From Microplitis mediator (taxonomy: Eukaryota; Arthropoda; Insecta; Hymenoptera; Braconidae), in NCBI RefSeq assembly GCF_029852145.1, contig NC_079975.1, positions 16,427,275-16,491,274 of the forward strand: 64,000 nucleotides of DNA, written 5' to 3'. Every line of letters begins with the position of its first letter. Position 1 is the stretch's first letter. Shown here piece by piece: positions 45,996 to 56,740 of the stretch. Below the pieces are notes generated by a model, which did not search any database, was not told the origin of the DNA, and saw only the letters and a program-made list of their open reading frames with translations. Made by a program: the position numbers and the translations under genes.

Positions 45996-47547
45996 GGAAC
46001 CTAAACGTTTTCAGTAGAGTTAATTATAATTAACAATTAATTCAATCAATCTAATAAACCTTGATCTCATCTGTCGGGTGACTCAACCGGATATCGAATT
46101 GGTTTAAATAACGAACTTTTCAAAATCCACTTGGTTCAATTGAATTAACTATTTAAAGTAATGTTAGTTTATTTTTTGATGTTATAATTAATGTTTGTGT
46201 GGAAGGTTTGTTCAAGAATTGACATGCAATGCCTATGCAATCTGTTTATTTGAAAAATATTTAGTGTTATAGAAAAACAATTGTTTCCAAATTGTTCATA
46301 AAATTCGGAATTGAATTAGATAAAGGGAAAGAGAGCATACTTTCACGAACCAAAAATCATTACCTGTTATTGTGATCTTAAACTGAAGACACCCTTATAT
46401 TTAAATTTCACAAACTTGTTTTAATTCACAGAAATTTTATAGATTTTCAAAAATGCATTTTAATTTTTATTATTTTAACTGCTTATAAATTCACCCACAC
46501 AAAGTGAATAAAAAATCACTGCACCGATTTAAACGGAAGGGAAAAGAATTTATTTTTAAATTGTAAATCAAATGAATCCTTAAAAAGTGGTTAAAATCCC
46601 TGAGATTAAAGTCCTTGATTGTAATTGATTGGAACTGGCAATTGAAATATTTAGATAAGCTTAAAATTGAAATCCTTGAGAAATCGAATGTAATTAAAAA
46701 ATGAAAATTCTTGAAGATCAATGAAAATTGAAATCTTTGAATATTAAAAATTTGAACCCTTGAAATAAATCCTTTAATGAAGCGGGATCACACCCGACAG
46801 CAACGAAGTATCAAAACGAACTCTAATTAATTGATGCAGTAACTCTTATCAACTTTGTAATTTTAGATGGACCTCCCATGGTGGGGGTATGAGAAAAGGT
46901 GCAGAGCAGCTCTCTCATAGTTATTGTTTATTCATCAAAACTTTATCGATGATCCAGGTCTTCCGGTGTTATCGGAGATGAAATACCGAGAATCTTTATT
47001 TATTAAAATGAATATGATATACGTTGTAAGCAATTACATTTATTTAAACAACTTTGAGATGCTCTCGTCATCAGATAAATTTTTTAATTAATAAACTGTA
47101 TAAAGTTATAGTTAAATTTTAAATAATGCAAAGCCACAAAATTATAGGTGCTAAATAATGATCAAACTCACTATTTTAGTAAATTTATTCTTTAATTTGG
47201 GAGTTTGACAGCCCTCTGAATGATATTTTCTTGATTCTTAGAATTAGGATAGCAGCAAAAGTAAGTTGGTCGTTTACTCTTGCCACAGGCGTTTCTTTTA
47301 TTCTACTCTGGGCTTTGCTCTTATTGTTTTAACTCCACCTGGTACTCAGGTTACAACGCGGTATTCGCGCCCGTTTATATGTTTGGTCTCGCCTACTCGT
47401 ATGCTCTCTTTCGTACAAGATGGTGTACTTATAATGTGTTTGTATAATAAATTTTATAATTATTTTAACTATATAATTAATTATGTATGTTATACATGCT
47501 GCATTCCTGATTGATTTATTTGTATAAAGAAATATATACATATATAT
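45996..47547. other. non-coding; one long-range inverted word pair
   Basis: CTGTCGGGTGACTCAACC (46067) and CACACCCGACAG (about 46790) are partial complements about 700 bp apart and may be the ends of an old element. 47266-47515 has a GC-richer patch with short unsupported ORFs. No gene. Confidence 0.35.
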
Positions 47548-48357
47548 TGTTACGATGTGGGATCGTACGCCGCCGTTTAAGCTCGGGTAGTGATTGTCAC
47601 GTGCTCCAATATGGCGTTGCCGCCTATATAAGCACGTGCAACCAGTACCCCAGGCTTTTTGCTTTTGGCTTTTGCCTTTTGTACTACTTGCAGTCTATGT
47701 CGCATCGTAGCTATTGGTCTTACTTGCTTTTGCTGCTACCGTATCAGAGTCAGTGTTAATTAACATTATAGTTGATTACAGTTAGTTAATCAGGTTAATT
47801 AACCACTACAATTGTTACAGTTAGTTAACAATTATAGTAACCAGTTAGTGTTACACGCGTATCGGTAAATTGTCCGATTATTTGGAACATTATTGGGTAG
47901 GAAGCACTGTGCAGTTAGTCACAGTAACAGTGATATCACACACAGTTAGTTGTGTGCTTATCAGAATTGTATCAGTGTGTTCGTGTTGTGGCAGTTTGAT
48001 AATTATAAGTTAAATAAATAATTATCTAAACTATAAACTGAACCAGAGTTTGAGTGAATTCACCTGATCCAGTCCACTCTCCTATAATTAAGTATAAGAG
48101 AAACAGCACCTGGTCAACCACCGATCCAAGGAGGCGATTTCTAAGGGTCAACCAACTGCCAGTTCATCATCACCAAGAACTTCAATACCGAACTCCGAGA
48201 TTAGGCTAAGTACCTAGGTTTAGTTTTAGTCTTGTAAGGCCAGTTCGGGTAAAAACTTAAATAAAAGACGAGTCTCAAATAGAGCTAGCAGGGTCAGACT
48301 CACGAAAACTATATCGACCACCTTAAATATAGTTTGTACGTTTACCCCGACGTTACA
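47548..48357 (+). mobile_element. solo LTR of the TGTTACGATGTGG family (well preserved)
   Basis: 810 bp from TGTTACGATGTGGGATCG to CCCGACGTTACA, flanked by ATAT on both sides. It has a TATA-like CCTATATAAGCACG at about 47621 preceded by a GGCGTTGCCG patch, then a pyrimidine-rich initiator region with several GCTTTTG words, which would be the promoter and the RNA start. Repeated CAGTTAGTTA words follow. No internal region on either side. Confidence 0.85.
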
Positions 48358-49222
48358 ATATATTGAGACTAATCTCTTTTCTCTTTGCGATTCTTACCAG
48401 CAGCCACCAGAATTCACGGGTTGAACCCTGGCTTAGGCTGGCCTCTACGAAATTTTTATTTTGCTGGGACAGAGCAATAAGCTAGGATTTTTGCAAAGTA
48501 AGAACCCGCACTTGTTCGAACCTGGCAACGTATGATGAAACCTATTAACCTACCTCACGGCTTATAAAATTATAGATTATACTTATAAATAGTCGAATTA
48601 CTACTTGTAACTTAATATTTATTTTATCAAACTATTTAATAATCTTACCAGTATTTTAGGATATAAATAGAATAAAAGGTAATAAATAGCGTAAAGGGTT
48701 TAATCCGAAAATGTGCAAGTTTATTGCCAATTATGATAAAGTTTAAGTACTTACAATAACGTTTCCGGAAGATACAAAAATCAGGATAGTCCTGGTATAC
48801 GCTGAATACAATATATCTCCACGCAAATACAGCACTGAATTTATTATCCGATGTTACATTATTTATAAGGCGAGTATATCCTCGGCAACGTACAGTAAAA
48901 ATGTATTTATTTAAATCTTATTTATGATAACTAATAAGTAACTAATAAGAAATAAAATTGCAAAGTAATTTGCCAGTGATTTATGAAATATGAATTTGTA
49001 AGTACAAATGACAAAATAGATACTGAATAATTAATATAGAAACGTCTATACGCTAGTTGATCCAGGATCGAAGTGATTGACCGATAATTCAGGACTACGG
49101 CACTATGACTTGTGCAGTTTAAGACGGCAATGAGACGGGGAAAAATGAGAAACGCAAGGCTGAGGACGAAGATGACAATTCACATTGTCTCAATATATAT
49201 ACTTATATATATATATATATAT
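48358..49222. other. non-coding, no recognised feature
   Basis: Contains the phrase GGTTGAACCCTGGC and AT-rich sequence. (AT)n at 49192-49222 is the target of the gypsy element that follows. Confidence 0.4.
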
Positions 49223-49480
49223 TGTAACGAATGTGAAACTGATCTTTCAAATATTTGAATAGCTAGAAAACAAATGCCTTCTTCTCTTGTTTTATAGATG
49301 CGCGATTAAAGTCAGTCAGTCTTATATTGACAACTAAACAGCAAACATTGTATCTCAATAAACTATATTGCTCTCTCTTGCTTTCTTTACTGCTGTTAAT
49401 TGTGGTGTTGTTATTTATAATTTAAGTGTGTTATCATTGTAGTGTATAAGTGATATTAATTTAAGATACCGATCACTACA
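49223..49480 (+). repeat. 5' LTR of the gypsy element
   Basis: TGTAACGAATGTG to GATCACTACA. AATAAA at about 49360 may serve as the polyadenylation signal. Short compared with the other LTR families in the window. Confidence 0.9.
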
Positions 49481-49482
49481 AT

Positions 49483-49500
49483 TTGGTGTCAGAAGTGCGC
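49483..49500 (+). promoter_or_regulatory. primer binding site of the gypsy element
   Basis: TTGGTGTCAGAAGTGCG follows the LTR by two bases. TGGTGTCAGAAGTG is a familiar primer-site form in gypsy-type elements; I do not name the tRNA. Confidence 0.75.
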
Positions 49501-49882
49501 GTAACCTTCGTGTGTATTTACAAATATAAAATAAAAATAGCTGTCAAAATATTGCGACGCGACGGGAAAGACAAAGATTTGAAACGATCGTATTTTCGAT
49601 ATTAAAAAAAAAAAAAAAAAAAAAACGTAAATTCAGTGATCAATTAAACGAGTTTAGTGAAAAAATATTTTTTTTAATTTATGATAAAGTGCGTGTGTGA
49701 ATTTAAATAAATTTAGTGATAAATGAAATAAGTTTTGTGAATATTAAAGGGCGTGTAGTAATATAAGTAAATTCGGTGATGAATTAAATAAGTTTTGCCA
49801 ATATTTTTTTTACAATATTAAAGTGCGTGTAAGTGAGTGAAGTGACATATTAAAAAAAAAAAAAAATAATAAATAAATAATT

Positions 49883-51091
49883 ATGCCACGACGGACAAGG
49901 CAAACAATTGCCGATGATGTTTCGGACATCATCGAAGACGCTCGGGACAATAGACTGAGAAACGAGCTTGATAACAAACTAGAGGAGTTCCGCGAGCACA
50001 TTACATGCTATTTGGAGAAGAAGAGTGAAGAAGATGAGAAAGAGAGAGAAGAGGATGAAAAGAGGTTCGACAGCCTGGAATCCAAATTCTCCAGGATGGA
50101 AGGATTTCTCAGCAGAATTGCAGATAAATTAGAAGACACATCAAAAAGGAACAAATCCGGTGATGTACCCCTTACTAATAATAATAATAATAATAGTAGT
50201 CGCGACACAACATTTGATGCGGTTCTTCCTCGGAACATTAATGTTGACGCGGAAATTCATGTTGACGCGGAAATAAATAAAAACTTAGAAAATAAATCGG
50301 GCGAAAAATTTGATAAAAACAAACCGAAAATAATCGCGACATCAAACCCATCATTTGTTTTTAAACCGATTGACTCAATTAAACCAAACACATTTGATAC
50401 TTCTGTGTCTGCTGATAGATATTTAAAACATTTTGAAATCGTTTCAAATCATAACGGATGGACAGAACAAATTAAAGCGTCATACTTAGGAGCTTCATTG
50501 AGAGGAAAAGCTCAAACAATTTTAGACAAATTATCGTCAGATGAATTAAAAAATTACGACAAAATTAAAGAAATTTTAATATCGCGATTCGGAGAAAGAA
50601 AATTTTCTTATGTTTATTTAAATGAATTACAAAATAAAAAACAAAAATTTAACGAGTCTCTTGACAGCTTTGCTGAAACAATAGACAAACTCTCTCGTCT
50701 CGCATATCCCGATCTAACGGATGATATGATTGAACGTCAATCTTCTCAACAATTTATTAGTGGGTTACTAGACAAAAAAATACGATATTCTTTAAGATCC
50801 GAAAAAATTTTTACGTTAAATAAAGCTTTAGAAAGAGCTTTAGAATTAGAATCAATTTCAAAATTAGTTGACAGTGAGTAAAGAAATAAAATTCACCCAA
50901 ATAATAATTTGAAACAATTAGATAATTATAAAACTAATTTAAAAAGAAAGCTAGAATTTGATAATAGTGATCGTAAATGTTGGAATTGTAATAAACAAGG
51001 TCATTTCATGAGGGATTGTAGAAATCCACAAATAAATAATCAACACAATTCGCAACAAAATAAGAAACCTCGATATAACCAAAATAATTAA
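49883..51091 (+). CDS. gag of the gypsy element with one in-frame stop
   Basis: ATG at 49883, 402 codons. Residues 1-90 form a charged coiled coil (KKSEEDEKEREEDEKRF), 160-330 a retrotransposon gag capsid (FVFKPIDSIKPNTFD, YLKHFEIVSNHNGW, ASLRGKAQTIL, ISRFGER, QQFISGLLDKKIR), and a CCHC zinc knuckle near 370 (CWNCNKQGHFMRDC). A TAA at 50879-50881 cuts capsid from knuckle; the frame is otherwise open on both sides. The product would assemble virus-like particles. The stop is either a fresh mutation or a way to make two product sizes. Confidence 0.85.
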
Positions 51092-51111
51092 AAATTTATT
51101 TACTTCAATGC

Positions 51112-51237
51112 GATTGGGAGGGTCCTTATGAAATTGAAAATAGGCTAAATAACGTAGTTTATAGAATCAGAAAAATCCCCAAAGGAAAATATAAAATCGT
51201 GCATATAAACCGTCTTGCACCGTACTGTGATCAATAA
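51112..51237 (+). pseudogene. integrase C-terminal remnant
   Basis: 41 codons: WEGPYEIENRLNNVVYRI then KYKIVHINRLAPY and a stop. This is the typical end of a gypsy integrase (GPYxI..R, VVYR, VH.DRL.PY). It begins 20 bp after the gag stop, so one deletion joined gag to the last codons of pol. Confidence 0.8.
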
Positions 51238-51239
51238 GA

Positions 51240-51660
51240 AGAAATAAAGAGAAGTCCGGCTGGGGCCCTGAACGATCTCAGTGTAGACGTTGTAAAGGGT
51301 TCCCGGGATTCTGTAGTCAGTTAGTAAGTCTAGGATATCTTGCAAACTGATAGAATTGAAGATGTCTGAACGACTGCTAAAGACTGGTATAGTCCTTAGG
51401 AGAAATCTGGCAGTGGACCCTGAATGGCCACACTGTAGACGTTGCTGAAGAGTTCCCGAGATTCTGAAAGAAGTCTGGCTGAGGACTCTGAACGATCTCG
51501 GTGGTAACGTTATTCGAGGGATTCCCGGGATTCTATAAGGACTGGAAATGTCCTGGGTTTGAGTATATTAGCTGAAGGGAAGTCTGGCTGTGGGCCCTGA
51601 ACGATTAATCGTTGCGGGGTTCCCGGGATTCCTCAGTCATTGATCAGAGACTGGATATTT
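51240..51660 (+). repeat. imperfect repeats in the gypsy 3' region
   Basis: Four diverged units, each with TCYGGC.G.GG.CCCTGAACG, then a GTAGACGTTG-like word and GGGTTCCCGGGATTCT. They start near 51254, 51406, 51475 and 51582, so spacing is irregular (70-150 bp). Non-coding; they lie between the pol remnant and the 3' LTR. Confidence 0.75.
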
Positions 51661-52578
51661 CTTTTGATCTAAGTGAGCTCAACGAGGATCAAAAGTTTGA
51701 TTCTGAGGACTTATCAATGGCTAAGAGCAACCTGACTGGAGCTTTGGGATCCATCCGGAGTTGACACAGTCGACATTTCTCTTTTGTTGATGGCCACGAC
51801 TTCTGAGAGATAGGTGGATGCCCTGGAGAGTTTCCGAGGAGCTTTTAGGGAGAAAAAAGAAATTCGTTGCAACGTGTGTTATTCAGAATCATTGGTATGT
51901 TAACTCGAGATAACATATCGGAGAATGATCTGGATGAATCGAACGGCAGAATATTGAGCATATAAGATCGAAATTATTGAATTGATCACGATAATGAAAG
52001 TTTATAATTAAAAATTGATAAATAATAGGATGTAACGATGAAATATGTTTAGCTATAAAATTTAATAAAAAGTTGGAGATACTCGTTTTGTTTGTTTATT
52101 ATGTGCAGATAATATTTCCAATTTCATTGGGGAAGGAGAGAAGGAGTCCATTCCTAGTCCTTCAAGGAGGAAAGGGAGGAGTTCCTGTTCCCATCCCGTA
52201 CCTGATCCCATTCCCATTGAAGGTCCATTCAATCAAGAGGAGGGTTACATTTTTAATTTTATTTATTTTGATTCGTTAAATAGATAAATAGAGTCACGTA
52301 CACTGATTAACTTCTTAGCAGAATATTTTATTTTTTTATTATTATCAATTCTTAGCTCAATTAATCTATAGACTATTTTTTTATTTTTTTATTATCTTTG
52401 CGTTAGCCTACAGGGTTGTTTTTGGGCTATGGTGTTTTTTTCCCTGTAGGGTGATAGATAGGGTGTGTTGGGACCATAGCGGAATCGAACGAAGATTGTA
52501 AATAGTTTTAATTTCAATTAAGTTCGATTCTTCCAACACAATTTTTATCGGGACGATAATTTATTGAGAAGGGGGTAG
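51661..52578 (+). other. 3' untranslated region and polypurine tract of the gypsy element
   Basis: No gene. 52125-52175 is purine-rich (GGGGAAGGAGAGAAGGAG). The tract GAGAAGGGGGTAG at 52566-52578 abuts the 3' LTR and would prime plus-strand DNA. Confidence 0.75.
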
Positions 52579-52836
52579 TGTAACGAATGTGAAACTGATC
52601 TTTCAAATATTTGAATAGCTAGAAAACAAATGCCTTCTTCTCTTGTTTTATAGATGCGCGATTAAAGTCAGTCAGTCTTATATTGACAACTAAACAGCAA
52701 ACATTGTATCTCAATAAACTATATTGCTCTCTCTTGCTTTCTTTACTGCTGTTAATTGTGGTGTTGTTATTTATAATTTAAGTGTGTTATCATTGTAGTG
52801 TATAAGTGATATTAATTTAAGATACCGATCACTACA
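52579..52836 (+). repeat. 3' LTR of the gypsy element
   Basis: Same 258 bp as the 5' LTR with no difference found by eye. Followed by (AT)n, the same target context as on the left. Confidence 0.9.
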
Positions 52837-52972
52837 ATATATATATGTCATGCATGCAGTATTTCTGTATAATATATATTGCCAATATACTTATAGGTTT
52901 AATGATTACTTTTAACTGTATAAAGAAATATATATGTATGTATATGTCATGCACGCATAATTTCCTTCAAAG

Positions 52973-53022
<50 letters not shown>

Positions 53023-53023
53023 G
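52837..53023. repeat. AT-rich spacer with (AT)n at 52976-53020
   Basis: About 45 bp of alternating AT; a word TATAAAGAAATATATA at 52919 also occurs at about 47522. Confidence 0.7.
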
Positions 53024-53345
53024 ATGTTTCATATTTAGGCGATATTTTTTTTCTGTCCTACCTGAAAAACTAACAATTTATAGAACAAAAAAATTATTCC
53101 TGCTTGAAAAAAAATTCCGAGTCAATTAGGGGCTTAGCGCATCGAAAAATTCGATTTCCAATTCAAATAACATGGGAAAAAATTTTTTTTTAGTTTGGAA
53201 TTTCTTACCTCGGCAATGGCTTATTGTACGAATAAGCCTAGCATACATTTTGGTAGGGAATTTAACGCTCTACAAAAAAAGTCTCATCGTTTTTTGATAA
53301 ATCAATCTGTTCAAAAGTTATTGGACAGTCCGGTTAATTTAGAAT
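53024..53345 (+). mobile_element. single arm of the TAGGGTGTGTCA foldback family
   Basis: Collinear with 32225-32560: TAGGATGTTTCATATTTAGG, GGCTTAGCGCATC, AATTCGATTTCCAATTCAAA, TTTAACGCTCTACAAAAAAA and AAAAGTTATTGGACAG. It stops where the inner loop region would start and has no second arm, so it is a half element. It also abuts (AT)n. Confidence 0.7.
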
Positions 53346-53439
53346 TTCGGAATAAATAAGTAACTCTAATAATAATAATAACAGTAATAATAAAATTTAA
53401 AATAATATAATAATAATATTGATAGTAACAATTTTAAAA
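53346..53439. other. short AT-rich spacer
   Basis: (AAT)n-like sequence between the half foldback and the integrase remnant. Confidence 0.4.
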
Positions 53440-53890
53440 AACCTGCCCAAATTTGCTCATCAGCTCTCGTACTATGACTTTAACTGACGGTGTAAACGTT
53501 TGACGAGACCGTTCGCTTGCGGATGATACGGCGTGGTGTGTAAGTGTTTTATTCTGTACATTTTTAATAACGACTGGAATAATAACGATTTGAATCGAGG
53601 ACCTTGGTCCTCGTGAATCGGTCGATGATAGTCAGGCATTGATTAAAGCCTCTTGACGATTTTAAAGACACTAGGTCAATATGAATGTGCTCGAATCGTT
53701 CATTTGGAGGTTCAAAACTGGCGATCGGCGATGACACGTGTCTCTGAATTTTGTTTATCTGGCAATCAATGCAGGATTTCGCCCATTCACGGCAATCTTT
53801 ATTAATCGACGGCCAGACGTATCTTTTAAAGGCCGTTTTCAGTGATCCTTTGATTCCAGGGTGAGCGAGCGTGTGTAGTGAATCGAACAC
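53440..53890 (-). pseudogene. gypsy integrase remnant
   Basis: Frame 53890-53564 carries the zinc-binding domain (H near HTLAHPGI, CIDCQINK) and the start of the catalytic core with its first aspartate (HIHIDLV, IIDRFTR). After a frameshift, 53560-53440 reads TTPYHPQANGLVKRLHRQLK, the part next to the catalytic glutamate. About 60 core residues between them are missing. It is the left, 3' end of the pol remnant. Confidence 0.85.
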
Positions 53891-53955
53891 TTTCTTTCTC
53901 AGCGGTCCTGGAACGTATGTTCACACCGTACCTGATGCAATGTCACAGTACAATG

Positions 53956-54450
53956 CTAAACCGTTGTCGAAATTGATTCGTCGAAGCTGCAACGTGGTTG
54001 TCTGTTGCAGCAGTTGTTGAAGCTCGAGATCTTGCTTAGTGCATCAGCGAGTTCTTCCGATGTGATAGCAGTAAACACTGATTTGACTCGTGACGATGTG
54101 TCAGCGACAATATTGTCGTTGTCCGACACATGTCTAATGTCAGTCGTAAATTGACCGATGAAATCCAAACGGTGGAACTGCCATGGTAAAGCTCTCTCAG
54201 TACGCTGTTTAAATCCGTGTTGGAGCGGTTTGTGATCTGTATAGATCGTTACGTGTCTACCCTCGAAAATATTCCAGAAATGTCTCACGGCTTCTCAGAT
54301 CGCGTGTAGTTCTCGACCATAAGTCAATAATTTTTAAATTGACGCCTGTAATTTTCGGCTAAAGAAAGCCAACGGCTGCCAGTCGTTGTTTATGTGTTGC
54401 TGGAGGACGGCACCAATCCCGATTTCTGATGCATCGGTAAAAACTGCTTA
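53956..54450 (-). pseudogene. gypsy RNase H remnant
   Basis: Frame 54288-53956 reads GRHVTIYTDHKPLQ and later WQFHRLDFIGQFTTDIRHV, NIVADTSSR, the second half of a retroviral-type RNase H. The first half (TDAS-type start, near 54445-54300) is present in another frame with a stop, so at least two lesions exist. Confidence 0.8.
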
Positions 54451-54915
54451 ATCCACATCGGTTTTTGGATGCACGAGGAGTGTTGCATCAGCGAGAGATC
54501 GCTTAGCGGCATCAAAAGCGTTTTGCAAATCAGCTGTCCAGTTGACAGAATGCGATCTTTTGATTTTCGGTCCCTCCAGTACTTTATTTAACGGCGCTAA
54601 AATTTTTGCAGCATTCTTAATGAACTTTCTGTAGAAATTAATTGTGCCGAGGAATCCACGAAGTGCTTTAACGGTTTTAGGAGGCTGGAGATTAACGATA
54701 GCCTCAACTTGTTCCGGCAATGGCTTAATGCCGTGTTCGTTGATTAAATAACCGAGAAATTTGACTTCAGTTTTGCCTAGCTGGCACTTCGGAACGTTTA
54801 TCACTAGTCCGTAATCACGAAGACGTTGAAATAATATCTTGAGATGTTATAAATGCTCCTCTCCGTCTTTGGATGCGACTAGTATATTGTCGATATATGG
54901 AAATATGAAATCCAG
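54448..54915 (-). pseudogene. gypsy reverse transcriptase, palm end to connection
   Basis: 54915-54850 contains FPYIDNILVASKDGEEHL: the catalytic box reads YIDN where active enzymes have YIDD. 54804-54448 continues with KCQLGKTEVKFLGYLI, GIKPLPEQVEAI, TVKALRGFLGTINFYRKFI and APLNKVL, the thumb and connection. The frame shifts at about 54830. At 54915 the gene is cut by the element described next; its upstream part is at 61305-61364. Confidence 0.85.
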
Positions 54916-55116
54916 TATAACCGGGTACCCCTCGACTTCCGTGGTCTTGATGACGAGGCTTACGAGGTCACAATTTGGACACCTTTTGAACTCAAAAGTT
55001 CTAAGGGCGCCACTGAGAGTAAAATTGCACGATCTCTCAGTATCGTGTGCAAGGCAAACAAAGCAGAGAACAAAATGAAATCTCGAGGATGAGTCCGAAA
55101 ATCTCCTTATCAAGGC

Positions 55117-56559
55117 TGGAACACACAGCTGCAGAGTTAGGTTCTAATTTTAAATTTAATCGATCACTTAATGAGTGGTCGCCGCCAGACTCAACATCAT
55201 TAGTCGATCGAGAATAATTATTTCAATAAATTATATAAAATATCCAAATTTTATTTATAACAGTTTGGTGGCAAACACATATGCTTTCTACTTAATATTA
55301 ATTATCTTTAACAATAATAAAAGTTTAAGTTTCCCGACAATTTTAACGTGTTTATAATTTTAATAAATTCTTATATAAATTTCTTAAATCTCTATAATTA
55401 TTATCACTTCCTTTACTTTTAACAATTTGCTGGCGAGGGAAAATTTAATACCAGATCACACACACACATACAATATATTCGCAATTTAAATTTATTACCG
55501 CCTAAGTTCTGGGTTTTTGTTTTCTGAAAAGTTTCCAGTGATGCGGTCCGTGAGACTCAGCACCAAGGTCACAATGTTTAATAATTCCTACCAAACTAAA
55601 TTTCAGCACCTCCTAGAGAACGGTCTGTGGGACTCAGTATCTCTAAGAGAATACCTGCTAAATTAAATGTAATTTAAATTTTAAGATTTTAATTATTAAT
55701 TAATTAATCAGTGGTCGCTAGACTCGACTGAATTAATTACTGAATATGACGCTACCTAACAAAGACAACCCAGACACTTATACAAAATGGCGACCGAATA
55801 CTCTCGAACCCACGCCGCGAAAACGATAAATTTTATCTCAAACTTATACATATAATAATATACGATTTTCCCAACTAATATCTTATATTAAAATTAGCAA
55901 ATAATAATAAATTTAATTGACCAAGATGTTTTTCCACATTTACCGAAGAAGCCACAGGTATCGATGATGACGCCATGAGATGTAAAGGACGCCGCTCGTG
56001 CTTCCTGACGCCAGCTGCTGATGTTGTCGGATCTTTTTCTGCTGCGATTTGTAAATAATTTTTCTTAATTAATTACGCAGTTGCAAAACTCAGCGCAATT
56101 TTAGTTGTTATTGAAAAAAAAGATCTCTACAAAAAGTCACGACAATCGTGGACTTCGAGACAGGTGTATCCGGGGTCAAATGTAGACTCACCGTTTTTGT
56201 TATCAGACACGGGGTATTTTCGACTCGCCGTTAATTTTTGTTGTTTAATATTTGATGTTTTCTTTTATTTATATAAAACTCACTGTTAATTTTTTTATTT
56301 TCTGCTACGGGGTCTCGCGACTCACCGTAAATTGTAATTTCTTTTGTTTAAGTATGCTGTTCGCAATAAGTTTATAATATTTTTTTTTTTTTTTTTTGAT
56401 GCGTCTGATCTGTAGTAGCACCAGCCAGTGAGTGACGCTCGAGTGCGTCTCGGTGTGCTGCAAAGCCGGCATCCCCACTCTTGATTTCATCTCAGGCTCG
56501 TGTCATCCAAATTTCAAATAAATTTTATTTCTAGAAATAGCGGGACTCGGGGCCCCGTA
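55117..56559. other. non-coding body of the TIR-bounded element
   Basis: AT-rich with a few GC-richer phrases; ORFs under 65 codons only. Contains two GTGGTCGC..(A)GACTC phrases (55178, 55712) and the three short repeats at 56170-56340. Confidence 0.45.
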
Positions 56560-56740
56560 GAGTACCCATTCGTCACACGACCAAACGTATCAACCAATTA
56601 GTTAGAGTTTTATTTTATCGACCTCTAACGGCGTGGGGACAACGGTGAAGCGTGGGCCGAGAGCGCAGTCGAATAAAATTCGAATTCAAATATTTTATAA
56701 AGTTTATTTATTTAAATTTAAAATTTAAATTAAAATCAAC

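Larger units (their letters stand above)
49223..52836 (+). mobile_element. gypsy-type LTR retrotransposon, internally deleted, recent
   Basis: 3,614 bp with 258-bp LTRs at 49223-49480 and 52579-52836 that I read as identical, inserted in an (AT)n run. Inside: primer site, gag, a 126-bp remnant of the integrase C-terminus, an 800-bp repeat-bearing tail and a polypurine tract. The whole protease, reverse transcriptase and most of the integrase are gone. It keeps the cis signals and gag, so it could only have moved with enzymes from another element. Confidence 0.9.
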
